The translations under genes were made by a program, and so were the position numbers. This document shows, piece by piece, positions 39,082 through 51,700 of a stretch of DNA of 64,000 nucleotides. The notes beneath the pieces are model-generated. The model searched no databases. It was not told the DNA's origin and saw nothing but the letters and a program-made list of their open reading frames with translations. This DNA comes from Andalucia godoyi (taxonomy: Eukaryota > Discoba > Jakobea > Jakobida > Andaluciidae), in NCBI GenBank assembly GCA_009859145.1, contig VRVR01000010.1, positions 248,001 through 312,000 of the forward strand, in the 5' to 3' direction. Each line of letters begins with the position of its first letter. Position 1 is the first letter of the stretch.

Positions 39082-41106
39082 TCATGCGTCGTCTTCCAGA
39101 TGGCAGTCTTCCGGAGTTCGTAGCAGGAAAAGATGCTGGAAGAAGAGGATCGCACCGTGTTGATGCAAGTCCGCGACGGCAGCCGTACGCTCGCTCTCCG
39201 GCATTTTGCAGACACGAGGCAAAACAGAGTCGAACAAATGCCGAACGAACTCCTCGCGCATGCGCACGCGCTCTTCCTCGGGGGCATCGAATGGATCGCA
39301 CAAAGCAGCAAACCCGGAATGTGTGGACGGATGGCGGAAGAGGCCAGGAAGCAACAGACAGGCGCGAATGTCCTGGAAGACTGCGAGCATGAACCGTCGG
39401 CGGTCGCCTCCTGAAATGCCCACTTGCGACCGACCCCATGGATGCTCGGCCATGTATCGCATGTGCTTTTTCCGATCTGCCTCGGAGCCCAGTGTCTGTT
39501 GAAAGCAGTTTCTGTGCAGCTCAATTGTCACATGCTCCCCACCATGCGTCTCTTCTCTTTCTAGCGTTTCGAGTAGATGTTGCGAACCAGTTTTTGGTCG
39601 CTGCCCGGGTATTCGCAGGACAATGGGCCGCATGCCGGCAAACGGATTCATCGACAGAAACGCGAGCATCTTTTCAAACTTGATCGAGTCGGCTGCAATG
39701 GCACCACACGAGGACTTGATTTCAAAGATGAGCCAGCTGAACCATCCGCCCGCCGTCACCTCATCCGTTGCATCTCCTTCCTCCTCCCTCTCGCTCTTTG
39801 TTGCTGTTGTGGCCGTTTCCTTGTCTCTTCGGAAGACAACGTAGTCGAACTCTGCCTTTGATTTTTCGGGTGTTTGAATTTGACAGACGCGCGCAAGATC
39901 CACTCCGGCGCTTAGAATGTACTCGTATCGCTGCGGATCGTATTCGGGGTCCGCCCGCACATGCATCAGCACCAAGTCCACAACGAGTTGTTCAAGCTCC
40001 CACCCTCCGTCAATCAGCCTCGACTGCGCATTTTCCTTGGACCCCGTAAATTCCCTCTTTGCGCTAGCTACTCCCGTTTCCTCTTCCACAATCCGAACAG
40101 CCTCTTGTGCAGCCTCCCACTTCTCCACAAACTTTGCATACGTCTTGCGCCATCTCTCAATCTTGCTTACCTGCCTCTCCTTCAGCTTGTCGAGCAACTC
40201 TCGTTTGTCCTCTGCGCCACATTTCGCACCTTTTTCGTTCATCGCTTCGTCCTCTTCGTCCTCTTGCTCTTCTTGGCAGCCGTCTCCTTCGTCCCCGTTG
40301 CTGTCCGAGTCATCGTCAGCGTCATCGGTGTCATCGGTGTCATTGGCATGGTTCTTCATGTCACGACGCCGAGGGCCGTGACGGTGACGGTGATGCTGGC
40401 ACTGAGCAATCTGAAGTTGCAAGGTGTGGAACTTGTGCATGATATTTCGAAATCCTCGGATCTCAGCAGCATGCGCGACCTCGATGTCCTCGAGCACGCA
40501 TCTTTTTTCCCTCAGCGTCTGCGCATGCAAATGCTCCAGCAGCGTCCATCGCAACCGTGCCAAGTGCACTGGATCACACCGAACTGTCGCCAGCACCGCA
40601 TAAAACCACCTTTTGAAAACGGTGAAATCCGTCGATGAGAACCTTGGAAATCCTGGGTCATGCAACCGGTACTCGGCCGGAAACACCAGTCCATGCACTC
40701 TTTGCAAATCCCTCCAAAACTTGCTTATCCTATCCATTTTCTTCCTGTACCCCTCATCATTATCATGAGAACCACCTTGATCGCCATTGCTGCTGTCATG
40801 GCTTCGTCGAGGTTGTTTCTGAGCCCATGCAGCCCAGGCTTGGAGCTCGGGAGTTGAGTGCAGAGCATGCTGGAACTCTTGAATGTCCCACCACAACGAA
40901 ACCGCCACACATAACGCACACGACACGCACGCATTCCTTACCGTAACGCCCGAGTCCCAGTCCTTTGTGACGTCCATCACACAACCGCAGCATCCACACG
41001 CCAGCTCAAACTGTCCGTACTCGCTCCCTCTCCATTCTCCTTTCCCTGTACGAGCGACTGCACCACTGCTTCCAGCTACAAACCGCCCGTGCCATGCTTT
41101 CTGCAT
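39082..41106 (-). CDS. Candidate PD-(D/E)XK nuclease-fold protein, 674 aa
   Basis: Family not recognised, but a PD-(D/E)XK-like core is visible. At about residues 415-465, the strand AEFDYVVFRR provides the aspartate. After a variable acidic insert, WFSWLIFEIKSSCGAIAADS provides the E-x-K on the next strand. A helix (IKFEKMLAFLSM) follows, as in restriction-like endonucleases. The N-terminal third has Cys residues (CGCCGC, CVSCALC) and helical segments. A highly acidic linker (DTDDTDDADDDSDSNGDEGD) and a coiled-coil-like stretch (LLDKLKERQVSKIERWRKTY) precede the core. Catalytic competence and function (DNA repair, mobile-element or housekeeping) cannot be settled. The start is the ATG at 41106; the frame further upstream translates a GA repeat. 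Confidence 0.65.
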   Translation of the reverse strand: MQKAWHGRFVAGSSGAVARTGKGEWRGSEYGQFELACGCCGCVMDVTKDWDSGVTVRNACVSCALCVAVSLWWDIQEFQHALHSTPELQAWAAWAQKQPRRSHDSSNGDQGGSHDNDEGYRKKMDRISKFWRDLQRVHGLVFPAEYRLHDPGFPRFSSTDFTVFKRWFYAVLATVRCDPVHLARLRWTLLEHLHAQTLREKRCVLEDIEVAHAAEIRGFRNIMHKFHTLQLQIAQCQHHRHRHGPRRRDMKNHANDTDDTDDADDDSDSNGDEGDGCQEEQEDEEDEAMNEKGAKCGAEDKRELLDKLKERQVSKIERWRKTYAKFVEKWEAAQEAVRIVEEETGVASAKREFTGSKENAQSRLIDGGWELEQLVVDLVLMHVRADPEYDPQRYEYILSAGVDLARVCQIQTPEKSKAEFDYVVFRRDKETATTATKSEREEEGDATDEVTAGGWFSWLIFEIKSSCGAIAADSIKFEKMLAFLSMNPFAGMRPIVLRIPGQRPKTGSQHLLETLEREETHGGEHVTIELHRNCFQQTLGSEADRKKHMRYMAEHPWGRSQVGISGGDRRRFMLAVFQDIRACLLLPGLFRHPSTHSGFAALCDPFDAPEEERVRMREEFVRHLFDSVLPRVCKMPESERTAAVADLHQHGAILFFQHLFLLRTPEDCHLEDDA

Positions 41107-41128
41107 CTCTCTCTCTCTCTCTCTCATA
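41107..41128. repeat. (CT)n microsatellite
   Basis: About 11 CT units; GA on the coding strand of the nuclease-like gene, directly upstream of its ATG. Confidence 0.93.
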
Positions 41129-41425
41129 CACACACTCTCTTTCTATGCTCTACGCTGACTCGTCTTGTGTTGTCTTGCTTCTTCTGTTTAATTTCCCGCT
41201 CCCGAAAAGCCCCGAAAAAAAACAGGAAAACGTTCTTGAACCGCGAGTCCAGTTGATGCTGGATGCTACTCCATACTCCCTCTGTTGTCAGTTCGTGTTC
41301 GAATCTCTATCGTGCCTTTTCCCTCATTTTTCTTTCCCTTTAATGGTTTAAAGAATTAAATTTATCCTTCTCATTTTTTATTACGCGCGTGGTGGTTGGA
41401 TAGGTGGTGGTTTTCGTAGCACACG

Positions 41426-41465
41426 CTCACACACACACGCTCACACACACACACTCTCTCTCTTT
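41426..41465. repeat. Compound CA/CT repeat
   Basis: CA units with GCTC interruptions passing into CT units, followed by TTCTTGCAG. Confidence 0.92.
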
Positions 41466-41594
41466 CTTGCAGCGACTTTTTGTAAAAATATACAGCGCAG
41501 CACCCGTTGTCGACGCACCCTGCCCCTTCAGCGCCAAAGAAGAAGAGGACTGCGGATTCAAAGAACGCAGGAGTGAAAACTTGCAAAGAAGAGA

Positions 41595-43076
41595 ATGTGT
41601 CGATTGCCGAACGGTGGTGGCGCTCTGTGGCTTGCGATGGTTGCGCTCGCTGTAGTGCTCCTCTGCGGCGGCGGCGTGGGAGTGGTGGATGCGGGGATTT
41701 TGCATGTGTCGCTCGTTGACGATGTTCGACCATTTGTCTCGTTTGATGTGTTTGGCTTTGCGTCGGGCGGCCGACTTTCGCTCTCTGTCTCGTCGATCTC
41801 AATCGATCCTCCGCCCTCTGCTTCAGCGTCGGCGTCGGCTACAGAGGTTCATTCGGGGTTTCTGGTGCTGAAAGTCAACTCGCGCGTCGATCTTCTTCCT
41901 CCAGCAACCACCACTGGTAGCGACTGTCTGTTGACGCACTATACCCAGCACGTGTCGTCGTCGAGTGCAGTGTATGCGCTCCCGACAACGACCAACACGC
42001 TGAGTGCGGAGTTTGTTGTGGTGGACGAAGGATATTATGCAGTGTATTTTGTGTCGTGTCTGTCGCTGTCGACTCGCACCTCGTTCAAGGCGACAATCAC
42101 CGAACGCAATCCGGAGGACGATGGCGGCTACTTGCCCGTTGGCCAGCAGAATCTGCCGCAGCTCCTGTTCGCGATGTGCGTCTTGCAGCTGTGTCTTGTT
42201 GTTGTGTGGGCGCTTGTCCTGCGCATCTTTGCAGCGACCACAACCACGAAGCTGCATGTTGTCATGGGTCTTGTGCCGCTACTGCGCGTCCTCTTCTTGT
42301 TTTTCGAAGCCGTGCGACTCCGCGAAATCGAACAAGAAGGAGAGGCAGCTACGCCGTATGCGGTCCCATACTACCTCTTCGCAATCCTCGAGTCCACCGT
42401 CGTGTTTGTTGTCGTCATTCTCATGGGCACCGGATGGTCCCTTACCAAGCCGTTTCTCTCCGACCGCGAGAAATCGGTCCTGCTGCGCATCGTCCTTCCG
42501 CTCCAGCTGCTTGCAGATGTCGCCATGATCGTCACCGGCGAGCTTGCGCCGGGCTCCCCGCAGCTCGTCTTTTGGAACAATGTCTCGCGCGTCATCGATG
42601 TCGTTTGCTGCTGCGCCGTCCTGTTTCCCATCGTCTGGTCCATTCGCATGCTCCGAGACGGGCCGCGCGTCAAGGCTGTCGTTCGGCTCGAGGCATTTCG
42701 CGCATTCTATGTCGCCACCGTCGTTTACATCTACTTTACAAGAATCATGGTCGTTCTCCTGCGCGCTGTTCTGTCTGTTCGAAACGAGTTTATGGGCGAT
42801 CTGCTTGTCGAGATTGCATCTGTGCTCTTCTATGCCTATGCCGGTTGGTCGTTCCGTCCGCAGTCCGAGTCCGTGTACATGGCGCTCCAGGAGGATGATG
42901 ATGACGATGACATCAGCAGTGACATCCGCAATGACATCGGCGGGGACATGCATGGTGGAGGAGGGGTTCGAGCTAGAAGAGCACAGGACGTCGAATGGGA
43001 CGCCTCGCGATCCGCCGCGGGTATCACCGCCACAGACTCTGCTGCCGCCACGCACTCGGAAGAAGGAATGGACTAG
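41595..43076 (+). CDS. GPR107/TMEM87-type seven-TM protein (GOST family)
   Basis: A 493-residue Golgi/endosomal seven-TM protein of the lung-7TM-receptor (GPR107/GPR108/TMEM87) family, implicated in membrane traffic. It starts with a signal peptide (about residues 13-33, LWLAMVALAVVLLCGGG). A lumenal GOLD-like beta domain follows (about 34-180), then seven membrane segments between about 190 and 425. Family landmarks are MGTGWSLTKPFLSDREK, LPLQLLADVAMIV, VIDVVCCCAVLFPIVWSIRML and FRAFYVATVVYIYFTRI. The cytoplasmic tail is acidic (DDDDDDISSDIR). GC content is higher than in the neighbours upstream. The ATG at 41595 follows a leader with a probable intron acceptor. Confidence 0.92.
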   Translation: MCRLPNGGGALWLAMVALAVVLLCGGGVGVVDAGILHVSLVDDVRPFVSFDVFGFASGGRLSLSVSSISIDPPPSASASASATEVHSGFLVLKVNSRVDLLPPATTTGSDCLLTHYTQHVSSSSAVYALPTTTNTLSAEFVVVDEGYYAVYFVSCLSLSTRTSFKATITERNPEDDGGYLPVGQQNLPQLLFAMCVLQLCLVVVWALVLRIFAATTTTKLHVVMGLVPLLRVLFLFFEAVRLREIEQEGEAATPYAVPYYLFAILESTVVFVVVILMGTGWSLTKPFLSDREKSVLLRIVLPLQLLADVAMIVTGELAPGSPQLVFWNNVSRVIDVVCCCAVLFPIVWSIRMLRDGPRVKAVVRLEAFRAFYVATVVYIYFTRIMVVLLRAVLSVRNEFMGDLLVEIASVLFYAYAGWSFRPQSESVYMALQEDDDDDDISSDIRNDIGGDMHGGGGVRARRAQDVEWDASRSAAGITATDSAAATHSEEGMD

Positions 43077-44889
<1,813 letters not shown>

Positions 44890-45067
44890 ACGATTCTCTT
44901 TTTCTGTTCACAAAAAAGAATAAGGACAAAGAAGCCAATCCATTCCTCGTTTTTTATGTCATTTCTGACCATCCTTCTCACAGCTCATTGTTTGAGCTCC
45001 GGCGGCGGTGACCGTCGGACAATATAAAAAAACAGGAAGAAAAAGACAAAGCAGCAGCGGAAGGAAG

Positions 45068-45077
45068 AAAAAAAAAA
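45068..45077 (-). terminator. Pol III T-run terminator
   Basis: Ten or more T on the minus strand, 3 nt past the tRNA discriminator base. Confidence 0.75.
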
Positions 45078-45080
45078 TTT

Positions 45081-45154
45081 TACGCGGTGCGTGGATCGAA
45101 CACGCGACCTCCTGCGTGTGGAGCAGGCGCTCTAACCAACTGAGCTAACCGCGC
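45081..45154 (-). tRNA. tRNA, anticodon most simply CAC (Val), with C33
   Basis: A complete cloverleaf on the minus strand. The acceptor stem is GCGCGGT/ACCGCGT (7 bp, first pair G-U). The D arm is GCTC/GAGC with loop AGTTGGTTA, the anticodon stem CCTGC/GCAGG, and the T arm GCGTG/CACGC with loop TTCGATC. The discriminator is A. A box (TAGCTCAGTTGG) and B box (GTTCGATCC) are intact and a T-run follows. The seven-base anticodon loop is TCCACAC, so standard numbering gives C33 (normally U) and anticodon CAC, valine. Shifting the reading by one would give CCA (Trp) with U33, but this breaks the stem geometry. No intron. Confidence 0.85.
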
Positions 45155-45766
45155 TGTGTTGTGGGATGCTTCAGCTGAATGTTTCATAGTGCGTGTCCTC
45201 ATGTACTCTCCTGCTCGCTCGTCGGGCTGAGCTGTCCACCGAAGACAGATCCAAAGCCGTATGTTTCTTGCTTTTATTTGTGAGGGGGCGAGCACCAACT
45301 CTGCATCAAAGGGCCATCGCAACCAGCACATTCCCCGATCGATTCAACATTCAAAATTGAACGTTGGAGGAAACGGAATGTGGTCGGTTTGAGTTTGTCG
45401 GGAAGATCTCTCCTTGGAGCCACGAGATGCTTTGTCTTTGATGAAAAGGTGCTGTTTGAGGGTTCGATTATATAAAAGACAAACAGAAAATAATCGAAAG
45501 AATATAAAAGTGAAGAATGAAGACCCTTCTAGACTGGGCTACGGCAAGACAATCCTATTGTTTGGTGTTCAACACTGACACCCAAAGCTGTCAACCGCGT
45601 GCAACCCATATGTGAGTCAGCTTACCAGAAAGAGGAGACACATAGACAGAGAAAGAGAGAAAGAGAGAGGGATTATGATAATATTTAATAATAATAAAGG
45701 GAGAAAAAAGACAACAAAAAACAACAAGGAAAATGCCTAAGGGTATGGCCGGTATGTAAAAACAAT

Positions 45767-48700
45767 CTAGGTTGCAAGGGCGCAGAATGCAGCACAGCCA
45801 CGCTTGATCCAGACGGACGGATCGACTCGAGTGGGGAACTCCACGCTCAGGACAAAGTTGGTCGAATGGCCGGTCGTGGACAAGGTACCGGCACGCGAGA
45901 CGGTCTTGTACACTGGGCATTCGTACACTGTTCCGGCAGGCGGCTTGACTCGGTTCTGCACCGGTTTGAACCACAAGATCGGCATTGGGGCAAACAGCTC
46001 TCGCGGTTTGGAATCTCCAATGCACTTGTCGACTGGGTCCCAGCGGGCGCCTTCCATGTACAGACCACGCATGTACGCTCCATCTTCCGGTTTGCCGGAA
46101 ATCTCGGACACCTGGTACGCTGGCATCACCACAAAGTCAAAGCTGACCGAGTCGACGGCAACCTTGTACTTCCTGGCGTAGTTCTGGAGAATGCCGGTGA
46201 GGGCAGCTTGCGGGAAGTAGAGACCCGAGATCCAGTAGACAGTGGGCATGCCGGTTTGGATCCATGAGTTGATAAAGTCGAGGCGCTGAAGAAGATCCGA
46301 GGTCCACGACGACAGGAGTTTCAGCGACGGGTACGCCTTGGAAGACCACAGCTTCGGGACCTGGTTGTTGAACAGGGATGTGCCCATCGCTTCCAACTCT
46401 CCGGACATGACAACAAGCCCCTTGAGAGCCTTCAGAATGTCCTGCAGCGATCGCCGCATGGCTACAAGCAGCTTGTTGTATCGGATGACTTCTTGCACGA
46501 GAACCGTGTTCATTGACTCTGCATACGTCGTCGGATACTTTTCCATCACATCTCCAACGTGCCAGGCATCTGGGACACGATTGAGAATGTCCGTTGCAAC
46601 GGCTTCAATGACGGCTTCTCGGGACTTTGATCCTGCACCACCGGATGTTCTCGGCTGCAGAGAAAGAATAAGTTCCATCATGTCTCGCGTCTCGGCTTGG
46701 GCGCACGTAATGTCTGCGTTTTCATGAAGCCCGAACACCTCGGGTGCAGGATTGATTGGCAAACCCTTGATGTACTCCAGATAGTCTTCCAGCAGCGTAT
46801 CTGGTTCACCGTGCTCGGGTCCTTTCAGAGTGTGATAGATTCCCGAGTCGGAGAAGCTATGACCGGGAACAAGGATCGCCTGAGAAATTGCAGAGTTCTG
46901 CATCGTCAGCAACAATCGGCGGTCCCAATCATCAGTGACACGACCACCGTAGTTGATCTGACCAAACAAAAAGCGCAAGACCTTGAACGGAACTTCTTCG
47001 TACTTGTCCAGGAACATCTTCAGCTGCTTCATACAAACAAGCAGATCGCCATTCGTGAACTCGTAGCGAATGTTCCATCCCAGAGGACCAAACTTACGAC
47101 GCTCCTGGATCTGTGCATGGAAGAAGCACAGAGCAAACAGCAGCTTGCGGAAGGCATCGGGCTTCTTGCAGTCGTCCAAGAAGTTCTGATCCAGCGGCAC
47201 AAAGGAACCACGTAAGTTGGCACGGAGACCCTTGGGAGGCTCATTCGTCATCTTCACGGAGTTCTGGAGAACAGACACCGGGAATTTTTCAGAGGGCATG
47301 GAAGTCAGCCACAGACGGAAATCACGGTGCATCTTTTCAGGAGCAAAGTTTTCGACAATTCGTTCGAGAGAAGGCATCCACGACGTAGCCAAATGGCAGT
47401 TCTGCAGCAAAATCCAGCCACCACGCTCCATGGCATCCGCCATCAAGCGTTCCGCAATCGGGCCCTGGCCTTGCCCCAATGAAATCGAATTCAGCTTCTT
47501 CGTGAAACCCTTTTCATCCGCAAACCGGAACAATTCTGACGCAGGGTCAGCACCAGCCGACAATACGAAAATCAAAGGCACTGTCGGCGAGGAGTCCGCG
47601 TAAGAACCCGGTAAGTCAAACGGAGGCGGTTCGATGAACTTGCCACCTAGCTGAGCGGCAACGTAATCCTGCACAGCTTCCGTAACCTTGTCCGGACGCA
47701 GGCACCGCAGGACCAGCATCTTCTGCAGCTGATCAAACTTGGTTTCCCAGTCTCCTGGAAGCGGGAAACGATGCGCATTTGCGGATTCAAAGTACTTTTC
47801 AAAATGACCGATATTCTTGGCAAAAACATCAGACGCAAATCCTTGGAATCTGGGCAAACCAGACAAATCGTTCAATTCAGCCCAGACATTCGGCATCAGC
47901 CACGATGGCGCAGGGTTGGGAACAGCAACCTCTGTAGAAACACCTCCAGTCAACAAGAAGCGCCATTCTTCGCCATCGATCAGATCTGCGCCCTGCAAAA
48001 TTCTCGTCGTCAAAAGGAACGAGAAAAGCAGCTTGTGCTTTTCGAACAGTGAGCGACAGATGTTCAGATACAAAGAATACGTAAAGTAGTCATTCAGAAA
48101 CTTCAGTCGGCGTTGGAGGATCAATCCTTCTCGACCTGCGTCGTCGTCCTTGTACTGCGGCTCTTCCTCGGCAGTCAGCGAGCCCTTTTCTGCATTGTCG
48201 ATTGCAGAAATGAACAGCCGAACGAACCACTGCAGCGAGTACTGATACATCGGATCCACTGCCGCCATGTCGGCAACACAGAAGAACAAAATGGCCGCCC
48301 GAACTGCGACAGGACGGTAGCCCCCACGAGTTGTGTCGATTGCCTTTTCCGTCTCCTCGGCTTCTGCAACCTTTGCATTGATTTCAACCGAAGTCTCCTT
48401 CGATTTCGCGAGCGTATTGATCAGTGCCTCGTCCTCCAAAATATCTCCTGAGGACTCGGATAACATCCGCAGAATTTCGTCTTCAATGGTCTTCAATTCC
48501 TTCTTCATACGGGCATTGGAAACAACTAACTGATTCTTCATTTCTTCCAAATCCGGTCTTTCCTTGGCAACCACAATTCCGAGCAGCTGGTCTTGCAAGC
48601 CATCGGGCGTAATCAAGAAATTCAGCAATGTGACCTTGACGCAGGTTTCCGGAGAGTAATGCGGATTTCGCAACTTCGTCGTAATGTACAGCCGGAAGTC

Positions 48701-51700
48701 CGGGTGATACGGTATCACCGAGTCTCCCAGTTTGATCATCTCAGAGCCACCTTGCTTGAACGTTTCACGAAGCAAAATGGGTTCCAAAGAAGCAGGAAGC
48801 GATTCTCCGACATTTTCAATCAGTACAGGCTTTCCAAAACGGACTGCATTCTCCAGAGAACGAAGCATCTGTTCGTCAGTCAGTTTCAAGACTTCCAACC
48901 CATTCTCCTTCTCCGTGTTCTTCACCCACTTGTTGGCTTGTCCCTGCGGATCGATCAGCAGCGGCCAGCGGGTGGACTTTGACAGAATGATTCCGTTCTC
49001 AATGGAAAGACCGTCCGTGGGAAGACCTTTGATTGTCCATTCACGAATCTTCACAGGATCTCCCAAGACCGAGGTGAGCTTCACATCAGACGTACAAACA
49101 ATCTTCGCCTTCTGCAACGCAGCGATCCATTCCTTGTACAACTCCTGACGAAAGAACGCCGTGAACGCACCGACGTATGCAATGGCACCCGACGCAACAA
49201 TAACATCACCAATCACAGCCTTTTCCTGTTGTCCGAGGACTTCAACGGTATTGCGCCAGCGAATCTTTTCGCCGCCAAGGCCACCAATCAAACGCCCTGC
49301 ACGATCCATCTTCACTTCGCATTCGCGAACCTTTCGGCCGAGCTCATCCTTCTTTGCGACAGCCTCCGAAAACTTCAGTTCCAAATCGGCAATCTTTTCT
49401 TCGACAGTCTTCAGCGTCGCCTTCGCCTGCTTGAGGCGCTCCATGGTCTCTCCAAGCTCCTTTTCTGCAGCAGCCAATGCTTGACGCTTCGGTTCCACAG
49501 ATTTGCTGACGAAATGATACTTGTACATGGCATGACACCATTGACACATGGAAGTACACGCCGTCGACACCTTGCGAATCTTGTCTGGAACGAAGTCCGG
49601 GGACTCAATGTACGGTCCGATCTTCTTGATGACGGACTCCGCAATGTTGTCCTTGTCGTACTCAAAGAAGGAATCCAACAGTCCTCTGGCGTCCTTCAAC
49701 AATTTGACGGACGGCTCCCAGTAGTCTGCAACCTTCTTTCCAGCCTCACCCACCATCTTTGGCTGCAAGTTCTTCAAAATGCAGATCGCTTCCATAACAA
49801 GCTTCACACCAGCAGGCGGGGTTTTGTACGCAGCAACCTCTTGAATGTCCGACACTTTCAGACTCTTCAAACTTGAGACGGCAGACTCGAGGGCTGGGAG
49901 AGCTTCATCCAGGTCGCGCTGAGCATCTTCCTTGATGGCTTTGCACTCGCTGGCCTTTGCAGACGAATCGGCCTCCTCCTTCAAAACAACCTTTCTTGTT
50001 TCGTCGGCATCTGCCTTGTCCTTGGAAATTTGAATCATCATTTCTTCCACCTGCCGAGAAGTCTCAATCAAAACCGGCTGCATTTCAGTCAGCTCGGTCT
50101 TGAGAATCGCAACATCCTTTTCCGTGGACTCCAGTTTGTCCAATCCGACGACTAGACGTTTCTTGGCAGTCGCGACTTCCTCGCGCTTCAACGCAAGCAT
50201 TCGCTTGAATGTACTCAGCAGCTGCAGATACGATGTCGGCGTCACGTAGTTGTAGCGACGTTCGGAAGCCAAGAACCGACCAGATGCACGCTCAACCGAC
50301 TGATGAACGGATACACACATATCCACGACAGACTTCACCATGGATTCGTCTCCCAGTGGAGTATCCTCGAACGCAGTCTGCGCCACAGAGCGCAATGCCT
50401 GATCCGGCCATTCAGAGAACCAGTCTATGGTGCAGCAGTTCACAAGCGCAGGGAACATACGAAGGCGAGTCCTGAAAGCTTCTCCAATCGGAGAGAAAGC
50501 AAGAATAATGTGGCCATTTTCTTTGCATCGCTTCACGAACCGAGCGAACATGTTGATCTTCGTCGGCATAATACCTTCTGCTTGGCATACAGGCTGCAAC
50601 ACAGAATAGATGTTGTCCATGTCTGCAGGCTCCATGATGTTTGGAACCTCACCCGAGTTCAGAAGGTTGTTGATATCTTCCAGGAACGACTCCTTGACAA
50701 TCTGAGTGTCCGAAAACAAGAACACACACGGCTTGTTTTCAACACCGGCTTTCATCAGCACCTTTCTCAAATCATTACGCCACTCCACCTTGCCATAGCC
50801 CTTGGAGATTTCAATTTGGAACACTTGGTATTCCATAATAAACGATGCCACGCGAGCCAAGGACTGTCGGCCAGAACCACCGACACCGAGCAACAGAGCG
50901 TTCCCGCCTGGCTGGCGAAGAATTCGAGAGATCCTGCAAACGTGCTCAAGAGCATCCATGAACATAACAAGTTTCATAGGCTTGTTCATTCCCACGGAAC
51001 TATTGTTGTAGTCGTCCAGAAACTCTTCGACAACTCGCTGGAGCTTAGCAGCATCGGTAACTTGCTCGAAGGAACGGGTATCCATGTTCATAAAATCGGC
51101 GAATACAATGCGACCAAAGGAAGGTACGTTCATAATGTCCCGATTGAAGTCCAACTTAAACTTCTTCTTCACTTCCTCGCCAACAAGCTTATCGAACCAC
51201 ATACGATCCTGGTTGTCCACAAGCCGGTCGCGGAAAACACGAGAGCACTCGTGAGTCCAAAGACGCGCAAGATCAGCTGGCTCTGCCATCTTCTTCGGGT
51301 CTGCAGACATGAGGCCTTGAACGACCTTTGCCAAATCTCGCAAGTTGAAAGTATAGTGCGACTTCACAGGAGTGGGCAAAAGCTCTGCAAGCACAATGTT
51401 GTACACAGCAATCGATGCCTCAATCAAGACATCCGCAAGACCATTCACAGCATCTGCAAAATTGTTTGCCTTCAAGAACGTGCTCAGAATCGTGGAGAAG
51501 ATGCGTCGCATCGAATCATCTTCCATTTCTGGGAAGGAAACAAAATTAAAATGTCGTAGAAAGCGGTTCGTTACCGGGTTACGTCCTCCACCAGGCGGTC
51601 CCATGGCGCCGACAATGGTGGTATCTACGATATTGCGAAACTCAAACTTGGCACGGTCATACCATCCACCATGATCCAGGAACTGGCGGAGCAGCTCAAT

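Larger units (their letters stand above)
41107..41594. other. Divergent intergenic region with CT and CA repeats
   Basis: A CT repeat at 41107-41128 abuts the nuclease-like gene's start. The CA/CT tract at 41426-41465 ends in TTCTTGCAG at 41472, about 120 nt upstream of the ATG at 41595, fitting a 5'-UTR intron acceptor. Confidence 0.55.
44890..45766. other. Intergenic region with tRNA gene
   Basis: Contains the minus-strand tRNA (45081-45154). The 45160-45766 part has a GA-rich patch at about 45645-45670 and no gene I can support. Confidence 0.55.

Noticed and set aside
41107-41133. N-terminal extension MCMREREREMQK of the nuclease-like gene
   Set aside because: The Arg-Glu run is a GA repeat in the leader; the ATG at 41106 is preferred.
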